A DNA stretch of 64,000 nt from Mycolicibacterium lacusdiani (GTDB lineage Bacteria > Actinomycetota > Actinomycetes > Mycobacteriales > Mycobacteriaceae): the NCBI RefSeq assembly GCF_021916785.1, contig NZ_JAKCFC010000002.1:1-64000 (forward strand), given 5' to 3'. Both the position numbers and the translations under genes were made by a program. The notes under the pieces are model-generated. The model was not told the DNA's origin. It searched no databases and saw only the letters and a list, made by a program, of their open reading frames with translations. The stretch's first letter is position 1. Each line of letters begins with the position of its first letter. Below, piece by piece: positions 57,029-64,000 of the stretch.

Positions 57029-57050
57029 AGTGGGACATGGGTGTCCCACT
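57029..57050. promoter_or_regulatory. TetR operator palindrome
   Basis: AGTGGGACA-TGGG-TGTCCCACT, 9-bp perfect arms with a 4-bp spacer, 16-37 bp upstream of the tetR -10 box. It resembles the GGGACA-type sites of mycobacterial TetR efflux repressors. Confidence 0.7.
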
Positions 57051-57062
57051 CGGTGACGGACG

Positions 57063-57962
57063 TCAGTCCGGCGGGGCGAAACCGCCGGGCTGGGCTTGGG
57101 GTTGGGGTGCGGGTTGCGACGGCGGCTGGGCTGCGGCCGGCGGCGGCGGACTCCACTGCTGCGGCGGCGGCCCGTACCCGGGCGGCGGCTGGCCGACGGG
57201 CGGGGAGTGCTGCGCGGCCGACTGCATCCGCGCGAGTTCGCGACGGTGGCGTTCGGCGAGGACCGCGGCCAGAACCAGCTGTGGTGGCGTCCCTGGCGGT
57301 GGCGGCGGCGACACCTGGGCGACCACCTCGGCGGCGATCCGATGGGCCATCTCATCACGGAATCGGGGATCCAATTGCGGCGCGCGGGACAGAAATTGGC
57401 GTGCCCGCTCGGCGCGGTCCGACGCCAGGCCGGACAGCTGCAGCGACGCCGCCCACCACGCCAGTTGCGGCGGCATCGGCGGGGGAGGACTCATCCGGGG
57501 GGCGCGCTCGCTGATCACCATCGTGCCCGCGAACACGTCGCCGAGGCGCTTGCCCTTCGCCGAGGCCATGCTGCAGATCACCGCGGGGCCGCCGGCCAGC
57601 ATCCAGATCTCGACGAAGCCGGCCAGCGCGCGGAACAGCGCCTGCCGGAATCGCTCGGGGCCGCCGTCGTCGGAGACCACGCGCAGACCCATCGCGATCT
57701 TGCCCAGCGAGCGACCGCGGGTCGCCGTCTCGAAGATCACCGGATACCCGACCATCGCCAGCACGGTGAAGATGATGAGCACCGCCGCCGAGAACGCCGG
57801 GTCGAGGTCGGCCAGCGTGAACGCCCACAGCACGATGCCGATCACGTACGCGATGAACACCACGGTGACGTCGATGAACGCCGACAGCGCACGCACCGGC
57901 AGCTGCGCCACCTGAACGTCGAGTACCACCGCGTCGCCGGTCACCATCGGCTGCGCCACCAT
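57063..57962 (-). CDS. RDD family membrane protein
   Basis: A 299-aa protein with an RDD domain: an N-terminal helix pair carrying the Arg and Asp signatures (LPVRALSAFIDVTVVFIAYVI), TRGRSLGKIAMGLRVV and RALFRALAGFVEIWM. The C-terminal 130 residues are soluble and end in a Pro/Gln-rich tail (QPPPGYGPPPQQW). TAGCGT lies 5 nt before ATG 57962; GTG 57989 is an alternative. It diverges from the SpoIIM-like gene, as in the M. tuberculosis Rv3694c-Rv3695 pair. Confidence 0.85.
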   Translation of the reverse strand: MVAQPMVTGDAVVLDVQVAQLPVRALSAFIDVTVVFIAYVIGIVLWAFTLADLDPAFSAAVLIIFTVLAMVGYPVIFETATRGRSLGKIAMGLRVVSDDGGPERFRQALFRALAGFVEIWMLAGGPAVICSMASAKGKRLGDVFAGTMVISERAPRMSPPPPMPPQLAWWAASLQLSGLASDRAERARQFLSRAPQLDPRFRDEMAHRIAAEVVAQVSPPPPPGTPPQLVLAAVLAERHRRELARMQSAAQHSPPVGQPPPGYGPPPQQWSPPPPAAAQPPSQPAPQPQAQPGGFAPPD

Positions 57963-57990
57963 GACGACCCACGCTACTAGGTCGCGCACG

Positions 57991-57996
57991 TAGGAT
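57991..57996 (+). promoter_or_regulatory. -10 box, leaderless SpoIIM-like promoter
   Basis: TAGGAT, 7 nt, then GTG 58004. Confidence 0.55.
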
Positions 57997-58003
57997 TTTT
58001 CAC

Positions 58004-58996
58004 GTGGACACCGACGCGTTCGTGCTCGCGCACCGCGCGACGTGGGACCGCCTCGAGCACCTCGTCAAGCGGCGCAGGCGACTCACCGGCGACGAGGTCG
58101 ACGAGCTGGTCGACCTGTACCAGCGGGTGTCGACCCATCTGTCGATGGTGCGGTCGGCGTCGGCCGACCCGGTGATCGTCGGACGGCTCTCCGGTCTGGT
58201 GGCGCGGGCCAGGTCGGCCGTGACCGGGGCGCACGCGCCGCTGTGGAGCGAGTTCACCCGGTTCTGGACGGTGTCGTTCCCCCTCGTCGCCTATCAGACG
58301 TGGCGGTGGTGGCTGTCCACGGCGATCGTGTTCTTCGCGGTCGCCGGACTGATCGGCGTCTGGGTGGCGGGGAACCCCGAGGTGCAGTCGGCGGTCGGGA
58401 CGCCGACGGACATCGCGCGGCTCGTCAACGAGGACTTCGCCTCGTACTACAGCGAGAACCCCGCAGGGTCGTTCGCGCTGCGGGTGTGGATCAACAATTC
58501 GTGGGTCGCCGCGCAATGCATTGCGTTCGCGATCGTGCTGGGCATCCCCATCCCGTACGTGCTGTTCCAGAACGCCGCTAACCTCGGCGTCACCGGTGGG
58601 TTGATGTTCAACGCCGACAAGGGCGACGTCTTCCTCGGCCTGCTCACCCCGCACGGACTGCTCGAGCTGACGGCAGTGTTCCTGGCCGCCGCGGCAGGCA
58701 TGCGGCTGGGGTGGTCGGTGGTGGCGCCGGGCGACCGGCCGCGCGGTCAGGTGCTCGCCGAACGTGGCCGCGCCATTGTTCCGGTGGCCGTCGGTCTCGC
58801 GGTGGTGCTGCTGGTATCCGGCCTCATCGAGGCGCTCGTCACGCCGTCACCGTTCCCGACGTTCGTGCGGATCGCGATCGGCGTGGCCGCCGAGGTCGCG
58901 TTCCTGGCCTACGTCGTGCACTTCGGCCGCAGGGCCGTCCGCGCGGGTGAGACCGGGGACGTCGCCGACGCGCCCGACGTGGTCCCGACTGGCTAG
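58004..58996 (+). CDS. Stage II sporulation protein M-like membrane protein
   Basis: A 330-aa protein with a cytosolic N-terminal helical region (about 1-90) and five to six membrane helices, of the SpoIIM/DUF95 family. Family segments are FWTVSFPLVAYQTWRWWL, NNSWVAAQCIAFAIVLGIPIP and LLTPHGLLELTAVFLAAAAGMRLGWS. In non-sporulating actinobacteria its role is unknown, but it is regularly next to RDD and DUF58/MoxR genes, as here. The 3' end overlaps the DUF58 gene by 4 bp. Confidence 0.88.
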   Translation: MDTDAFVLAHRATWDRLEHLVKRRRRLTGDEVDELVDLYQRVSTHLSMVRSASADPVIVGRLSGLVARARSAVTGAHAPLWSEFTRFWTVSFPLVAYQTWRWWLSTAIVFFAVAGLIGVWVAGNPEVQSAVGTPTDIARLVNEDFASYYSENPAGSFALRVWINNSWVAAQCIAFAIVLGIPIPYVLFQNAANLGVTGGLMFNADKGDVFLGLLTPHGLLELTAVFLAAAAGMRLGWSVVAPGDRPRGQVLAERGRAIVPVAVGLAVVLLVSGLIEALVTPSPFPTFVRIAIGVAAEVAFLAYVVHFGRRAVRAGETGDVADAPDVVPTG

Positions 58997-60315
58997 AGCC
59001 TGCCCGACGCCTTCATGGCGAGGTAGCGGTCGGCGAGTTCCGGTGCCAGGTCCTCGGGTTCGGCATCGACGACGTCCACGCCGTGGCGTCGCAGCCGGGC
59101 GGCGATCGCCAGCCGCTCGTTGCGCGATCGTTCGGCGGCCGCGGCGTCGTACACCTGAGCGGCGTCGGCCCGCCCTGCCGCCAGCGCGTCGACCCTGGGA
59201 TCGGCGACCGCGGCGACCATCACCTGGTGCTTGGCCGCCAGCTGCGGCAGCACGCTCATCAACCCTTCGTCGAGCGCCGACGGGTTGAGGTCGGTCAACA
59301 GGATCACCAACGCTCGTCTGCGGATGCGGCGCTGCACGGTCGCCACCATCGCGGCGGCGTCCGACTCGACGAGTGCGGGCTGCAGCGGCGCCATCGCCTC
59401 GACGAGGTGGGCGAGGAGTTCGGTGCGCGACGCGTTGAACACGCCTGCCCGCGAGATGCGGTCGTGGGCGATGAAGTCGACGTGGTCCCCCGCGCGAGAA
59501 GCCAACGCCGCCAGCAACAGTGCGGCGTCCATCGACCAGTCCAGACGCGGCCAGCCGCTGGGGTCGCTCGACGTGGGGTCGATGCCGACGCGGCCCGCCG
59601 ACGTGCGGCCGGTGTCCAGGACGATGACGATGCGGCGGTCGCGTTCGGGACGCCACGTGCGGACCACGACGTCGGCGCGCCTGGCGGTTGCGCGCCAGTC
59701 GATCGAACGGACGTCGTCACCGACGACGTACTCGCGCAGCGAATCGAATTCGGTGCCCTGGCCACGGATGAGGACCGGCACCATGCCGTCGAGTTCACGC
59801 AACTTCGCCAGCCGCGACGGCAGGTGCTTGCGGGACAGGAACGGCGGAAGGATGCGGATCTGCCACGGCACCCGGTGCGAACTCTGCCTGCCCGCCAACC
59901 CGAGGGGGCCGACCGCACGCGCGGTCACGACCGCGGAGCGTTGGTCGCCGCGGCGCATCGGCCGCAGCGTGGTGACCATCGCGTGCCGGCGCCCCGCCGC
60001 GACGTCGACGTGATGCACGCGCGGCTCGGCGCGCGCCGACGGCGACCAAGCATCCCTGACCACCCCGCGGAAGCGACGAGCGCCGCCGTTCTCGACCACC
60101 AGCGTGGCATCGACGGGCTCGCCGAGGCGGGCCGCCGTGTCACCCGAGCGGGTGAACGTGAGCCGACGGGTGCCCGCTGCCAGTGCCACGTCGGCGGCCA
60201 CCGCCGCAACCAGGATGGCCAGCAGGACAACGAACGTCGCTGCGGGCCAGGGAGACAGACCGACGGGCAGGACGCACACCAGTGCGACCAGTCCCGTGCG
60301 GCCGGTGAGGAACAC
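58993..60315 (-). CDS. DUF58 domain protein
   Basis: A 440-aa protein with two N-terminal hydrophobic helices (about 5-45), then a DUF58 domain with GDDVRSIDWRATARRADVVVRTW and a von Willebrand A-like fold including IVIVLDTGRTSAG. GTG 60315 overlaps the MoxR stop by one base. DUF58 proteins pair with MoxR ATPases and are thought to assist metal insertion or protein maturation, an inference from related systems. Confidence 0.9.
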   Translation of the reverse strand: MFLTGRTGLVALVCVLPVGLSPWPAATFVVLLAILVAAVAADVALAAGTRRLTFTRSGDTAARLGEPVDATLVVENGGARRFRGVVRDAWSPSARAEPRVHHVDVAAGRRHAMVTTLRPMRRGDQRSAVVTARAVGPLGLAGRQSSHRVPWQIRILPPFLSRKHLPSRLAKLRELDGMVPVLIRGQGTEFDSLREYVVGDDVRSIDWRATARRADVVVRTWRPERDRRIVIVLDTGRTSAGRVGIDPTSSDPSGWPRLDWSMDAALLLAALASRAGDHVDFIAHDRISRAGVFNASRTELLAHLVEAMAPLQPALVESDAAAMVATVQRRIRRRALVILLTDLNPSALDEGLMSVLPQLAAKHQVMVAAVADPRVDALAAGRADAAQVYDAAAAERSRNERLAIAARLRRHGVDVVDAEPEDLAPELADRYLAMKASGRL

Positions 60316-61301
60316 TAGCGGGGGACCGGGACCGAGGCCAGGATGCCGTCGAGGACGCCGTCGGGGTTGGCGCCCTCGAGTTCGGCTTCGGGCCGCAGCG
60401 CGATGCGGTGTCGCAGCGTCGGTCGTGCCATCGCCTTGACGTCGTCGGGCGTCACGTAGTTGCGACCGGACAGCCATGCCCACGACCTCGCGGTCGACAG
60501 GAGTGCGGTCGCCCCGCGCGGTGAGACGCCGAGCTGCAGCGACGGCGATCGCCGTGTCGCGCCGGCGATGTCGACGATGTAGCCGAGGATCTCGTCGGCG
60601 ACCAGGACCTGCGCGACGGCGGCGCGTCCGGCGGCCAGTTCGGCCGGGCCCGCCACGGGACGGACGGCCGACAGGTCACGCGGATTGAAGCCGTGCGCGT
60701 GCCGCGACAGGATGGCGACCTCCTGATCGCGCGGTGGCAGTGGCACGTTGAGCTTGAGCAGGAACCGGTCGAGCTGCGCCTCGGGCAGTTGATAGGTGCC
60801 CTCGTACTCGATCGGATTCTGGGTCGCCGCGACGATGAACGGGTCCGGCAGCGGTCGCGCCTCGCCGTCGACGCTGACCTGACGCTCCTCCATCGCCTCC
60901 AGGAGTGCCGCTTGGGTCTTGGGTGGGGTGCGGTTGATCTCGTCGGCCAGCAGCAGATTCGTGAACACCGGGCCCGAACGGAACTCGAATTCGGCGGTCC
61001 GGGCGTCGTAGATCAGCGAACCCGTGATGTCGCCGGGCATCAGGTCAGGGGTGAACTGCACCCGTTTGAAGTCGAGTTGCAATGCGGCCGACAGCGTGCG
61101 CACCAACAGTGTCTTGGCCACGCCCGGCACGCCTTCGAGCAGCACGTGGCCGCGGCAGAGCAGCGCGATCACCAGGCCGCTGACCACGGCGTCCTGACCC
61201 ACGACCGCCTTGCCGATCTCGCCGCGCAGGGCGAGGAGGGCATTCCGTGCGGAGTCGGAGTCAGATTGTGTCGGGGGGTGGGCGGGAGTTGGCACTGTCA
61301 C
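60315..61301 (-). CDS. MoxR family AAA+ ATPase
   Basis: A 328-aa chaperone-type ATPase. Walker A is GVPGVAKTLL, Walker B FTNLLLADEINRTPPKTQAALLEAMEE, and sensor I IVAATQNPIEYEGTYQLPEAQLDRF. GTG 61301 overlaps the stop of the DUF4350 gene as GTGA. It corresponds to one of the M. tuberculosis MoxR proteins (Rv3692, moxR2). Confidence 0.95.
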   Translation of the reverse strand: MTVPTPAHPPTQSDSDSARNALLALRGEIGKAVVGQDAVVSGLVIALLCRGHVLLEGVPGVAKTLLVRTLSAALQLDFKRVQFTPDLMPGDITGSLIYDARTAEFEFRSGPVFTNLLLADEINRTPPKTQAALLEAMEERQVSVDGEARPLPDPFIVAATQNPIEYEGTYQLPEAQLDRFLLKLNVPLPPRDQEVAILSRHAHGFNPRDLSAVRPVAGPAELAAGRAAVAQVLVADEILGYIVDIAGATRRSPSLQLGVSPRGATALLSTARSWAWLSGRNYVTPDDVKAMARPTLRHRIALRPEAELEGANPDGVLDGILASVPVPR

Positions 61302-62434
61302 GACTGTGAGACCTGCCTTTCGATGTCGTCCAAGTTGTTGGCCAGGGTGACCAGCTCGGGGTCGGTGCTGGGCGTCGGCCCGAACAACCAGTGTGCGTGC
61401 GCATTCGGATCGCCGCCTATGCGCGCCGCGACGGCCTGCGTCACTGCGGGCGGATCGCTCGTCGCGGTCAGCCCGAGGCGGGGCAGCATGCGTTGCAGCG
61501 TGCCCGTTCGCAAGGCGTCGGCAGCGCGGTCGCGGGCACGCCGAGACCGGTACAGCCTGCCGCGGCCCTCGACGGTCTCCGATGCCCGCACCACGACCGG
61601 GATGTCCTCGGCCACCAAGGGGCCCACGCGTCGGCCGCGCCACAGCGCGACGAGCAGGACGGCCAGGCACAGCTGCAGCACGATCCACGCCACCCGGTCG
61701 GGGATGAGGTCGGTGATGGACGCCGTGGAATCGGATTCGCCCTCGACGAAGGTTGGCACGTACCAGATCACCCGGTCGCGGCTACCGACGAGGTTCATCG
61801 CGAGGGCGGCGTTGCCTTCCTTGGCCAGCTCGGCGTTGGTCATGAAGTCGGCGGTGCCGACGGTCGTGATCGTGCGCTCGCCGTCGGTGTAGCGGACCAG
61901 TGCGCCGCCGTAGCATTGGGTCAGGTCGACGTCGTCGACGGCCTCGTAGGTCGCGCTGGTGCCGAACTCCACGTCACCGGCGCGCTCGGCTTCGCGCATG
62001 TCGCAGTCGGGTGCGCCGCCGAAGCTGGTCTCGTCGGCGACGGCGATCTCCGGTGCGAGTGCTTCCCGCGTGGGTGACACCGGCTGCACCAGCAGTCGGT
62101 CGCCCGGCAGTCCGGCGAGGGTGCGCAGGCCGTCGTCGTCGACGAGGAAGTAGGTCTCGGCCACGACGAGCAGGGTGTCGGGCCGTGCCGCGCGGCGCAC
62201 CTCCTCGAGACTCGATGCGTCGATGACCTCGACGCCCTCCTCGCGGAGCAGCGAGACCAGAGCACGGACGCCGTCGGGGGAGGTGGACTCCGGGTCCATC
62301 GGCCCGCCCGGATGGGACTCCGTCAGATACGTGGTGAGCACCGACACGGCCGTGATGACCCCGAGTGCCAGCAGCACCCAGCGGATCGTGCGCCAGCGCT
62401 GGGCGATGGACTGCCCGATAGCGGTGTCGCTCAT
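61298..62434 (-). CDS. DUF4350 domain membrane protein
   Basis: A 378-aa protein with an N-terminal membrane helix (about 16-36), an extracytoplasmic DUF4350 domain holding LLREEGVEVIDASSLEEV and SFGGAPDCDMREAER, and a second helix near residue 250 followed by a cytosolic tail. It matches Rv3693 by position. It overlaps the DUF4129 gene upstream (ATG 62434 against stop 62431). Confidence 0.88.
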   Translation of the reverse strand: MSDTAIGQSIAQRWRTIRWVLLALGVITAVSVLTTYLTESHPGGPMDPESTSPDGVRALVSLLREEGVEVIDASSLEEVRRAARPDTLLVVAETYFLVDDDGLRTLAGLPGDRLLVQPVSPTREALAPEIAVADETSFGGAPDCDMREAERAGDVEFGTSATYEAVDDVDLTQCYGGALVRYTDGERTITTVGTADFMTNAELAKEGNAALAMNLVGSRDRVIWYVPTFVEGESDSTASITDLIPDRVAWIVLQLCLAVLLVALWRGRRVGPLVAEDIPVVVRASETVEGRGRLYRSRRARDRAADALRTGTLQRMLPRLGLTATSDPPAVTQAVAARIGGDPNAHAHWLFGPTPSTDPELVTLANNLDDIERQVSQS

Positions 62435-63084
62435 CGGACTTCAGCCCAACCACCGCGGTCACCGCCGCCGGCGGAAGACTCGAACGCCGACGAGGCACGG
62501 CTGCCCAGGTGGTCGTCCAGGTCGGCGACGAGGCGGTACTCGGCTTCGGTGCCCGGTCGCTCCCCGTAGGTGACGTCGTTGAAGGCGTCTGCCGCGCGGC
62601 GCAATTCGGTGCTCAGGCCCGGGAACGGGCCGCTCGCGTCACGGGCGAGTTCGGTGGCCGTGCGGCCGGGGACGGCGGTCAGCACTGCGCTCTCCTCGAG
62701 ACTTCGTGCGACGGCACGCAGCCGGTGCCGGATGGCCGCCGCCCACTCGCCGCCCGCAGCCGCCCGGTCCGCCGCGGCGCGGTGTTCGGCGGCCGTGTGT
62801 TCCTGGCTGCCGAACAACGTCGCGTCGTGTCCGCGGTCGGTTCGCATGGTGCGCAGCGCTATCCGCGCGGCGACCACGATGGCGGCCGCGACGATCGCGA
62901 GCAGCACCCCGATCGTGATCCAGCCGCCGGGGATCGACGCACCCTCGACCATCAGCTTGTAGACGAGGTCGTCGACCCAGTCCCCGATGCGGTCGGTCAG
63001 CGATGCCCTCGGATAGATGGGTTTGGACAGTTCCCGTTGCGCGGCGTCGCGTGCGGCATCGCCGTCGATGTCTAGAGCCGACAC
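62431..63084 (-). CDS. DUF4129 domain protein
   Basis: A 217-aa protein with one membrane helix (about 54-74) and a C-terminal DUF4129 domain (AAIRHRLRAVARSLEESAVL, TATELARDASG). DUF4129 proteins usually accompany MoxR and DUF58 proteins and are related to transglutaminase-associated regions. GTG 63084 begins 1 bp after the upstream gene stop. Confidence 0.87.
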   Translation of the reverse strand: MSALDIDGDAARDAAQRELSKPIYPRASLTDRIGDWVDDLVYKLMVEGASIPGGWITIGVLLAIVAAAIVVAARIALRTMRTDRGHDATLFGSQEHTAAEHRAAADRAAAGGEWAAAIRHRLRAVARSLEESAVLTAVPGRTATELARDASGPFPGLSTELRRAADAFNDVTYGERPGTEAEYRLVADLDDHLGSRASSAFESSAGGGDRGGWAEVR

Positions 63085-63085
63085 G

Positions 63086-64000
63086 TCACCGCTGTGGGGT
63101 CTGCGACGTCAGCCAGAGATGGTCGGTGGAGTCCGACGGCGCGTACGGCGGGATGCCCACGCCCGTCTGCAACACCAGATCGAAGGCCTCGGCACGGATG
63201 CGGCGGTCGGTGTAGAGCAGGACGACCACGCCCGCGGTGAACGGTGCGGTGACGATCTGCCCGATCGCCGAACCGATCGACAACAGCACCAGCGCCAGCA
63301 CGGTTCCCGACGCGGACGGGTCGGTGCCGAGGAAGAGTTGCCCGCCGAGGCTGAACGGAATCGACACGGCGCCGGCGATGATCGCCGCCACCAACTGGCC
63401 AAGCAGCCAGATGCCCAGCACGCGCCAGAAGTCCTTCTTCACCAACGCGATCGAGCGCCGGATCGACGCCATCACCGGAAGGCGCTCGAGCACCGCGAGC
63501 GTGGGTGCGAAGAGCAGGATCGTCCCGAGGTAGAACAGCGCCGCTATCGCAGCCAGACCCAACGGGATCCCGAGGATCACGGCTGCGACCCCGCCGATGA
63601 TGTAGGCGACCATCGCGATGATGCCGATGACGAGACCGATGATCAGCGCCGCACCGAGCACCTCGATGCCGACGATGCCGAATAGGGCGAGCAGTCGACC
63701 GCGCACCCGGCGCCACGCGTCCGCGATGCTGATGTCGGCGCCGAAGACCGCGCGGCCGATCACGACGGTGAGCAGTCCGCTGAGCACGATCGCCGAGAGC
63801 ACCGTGGTGAGCGCCCCAAGGGTGGTGGACAGCGCGAGACCGAGGACGGTCGCGATATCCATGTCGGTGCTCTGTTCGGCGTAGTCGACGGAGGACACCG
63901 TCGCGATCGGCCCGACTTGAAGCAGCAGCGAGATGAGTTGCGCGACGACCACCACGATCGCGGTGAGCCCGAGCGTGGCCTTCGGATTGGCCCGCACGTA
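63086..64000 (-). CDS. Membrane protein, N-terminus beyond the window
   Basis: At least 303 residues of a protein with about six to seven hydrophobic helices, including ATVLGLALSTTLGALTTVLS, IVGIEVLGAALIIGLVIGII and WRVLGIWLLGQLVAAIIAGA. It resembles the glycerophosphodiester phosphodiesterase membrane-domain/YciC-like family. The frame runs to the window edge. It is the first seen gene of the MoxR operon (Rv3690-like). Confidence 0.8.
   Translation of the reverse strand, partial: YVRANPKATLGLTAIVVVVAQLISLLLQVGPIATVSSVDYAEQSTDMDIATVLGLALSTTLGALTTVLSAIVLSGLLTVVIGRAVFGADISIADAWRRVRGRLLALFGIVGIEVLGAALIIGLVIGIIAMVAYIIGGVAAVILGIPLGLAAIAALFYLGTILLFAPTLAVLERLPVMASIRRSIALVKKDFWRVLGIWLLGQLVAAIIAGAVSIPFSLGGQLFLGTDPSASGTVLALVLLSIGSAIGQIVTAPFTAGVVVLLYTDRRIRAEAFDLVLQTGVGIPPYAPSDSTDHLWLTSQTPQR

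Overview
The window is high-GC actinobacterial chromosome. Its gene order matches, from memory, the Mycobacterium tuberculosis segment running from Rv3721c (dnaZX) down to about Rv3690, so it most likely comes from a Mycobacterium/Mycolicibacterium. Supporting signs are the ergothioneine genes egtABCDE, the MurT/GatD pair, lysC-asd, leuA, GTG starts, and many leaderless promoters (TANNNT box, 6-7 nt, start codon). Extra metabolic blocks inside this backbone (gal operon with a sodium/sugar symporter, glutamine synthetase III cluster, catalase/Ohr, carotenoid oxygenase) suggest an environmental, fast-growing species. No transposase, prophage, CRISPR, rRNA or tRNA was seen, and no stretch above 300 bases lacks a gene.

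Layout. 0-12 kb: dnaX; a lipid-modifying FAD oxidoreductase/methyltransferase pair; an SRPBCC protein; the peptidoglycan amidase Ami1; YbaB; RecR; a DUF559 gene flanked by inverted 61-bp palindromes; murT-gatD; a DnaQ-like exonuclease. 12-18.7 kb: a SHOCT membrane protein, then deoR-galT-galK diverging from an SSS-family symporter, a small membrane protein and galM. 18.7-20.6 kb: leuA with a leader peptide and attenuator-like hairpins. 20.6-28.2 kb: amt, glutamine synthetase III-like gene, three split glutamate-synthase subunits, a FAD amine oxidoreductase and a cupin regulator, resembling the N-methylglutamate pathway. 28.3-33 kb: an anchored protein, nitroreductase, lysC, asd, a DUF4185 secreted protein. 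33-37.3 kb: CsbD, a Pro/Gly-rich membrane protein, catalase, lipoprotein, Ohr and a PknH-like sensor-domain protein. 37.4-42.7 kb: egtA-E as one overlapping operon. 42.7-49.6 kb: two methyltransferases, a second glutamate-cysteine-ligase-fold protein, glpK, an aldo/keto reductase and two PadR regulators. 49.6-57 kb: NCS1 permease with GntR regulator, carotenoid oxygenase, antiporter, TetR-MFS. 57-64 kb: RDD and SpoIIM-like membrane proteins and a MoxR/DUF58/DUF4350/DUF4129 locus.

The most unusual feature is a set of very short ORFs wedged between operon genes. Four tandem copies of a 32-bp unit between murT and gatD each encode the same 11-residue peptide, each stop overlapping the next start as ATGA. 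A relative of the same peptide lies between the FAD oxidoreductase and methyltransferase genes. Short coupled ORFs also lie between lysC and asd and ahead of egtA. They look like translational relays, or a dispersed repeat adapted to that use.
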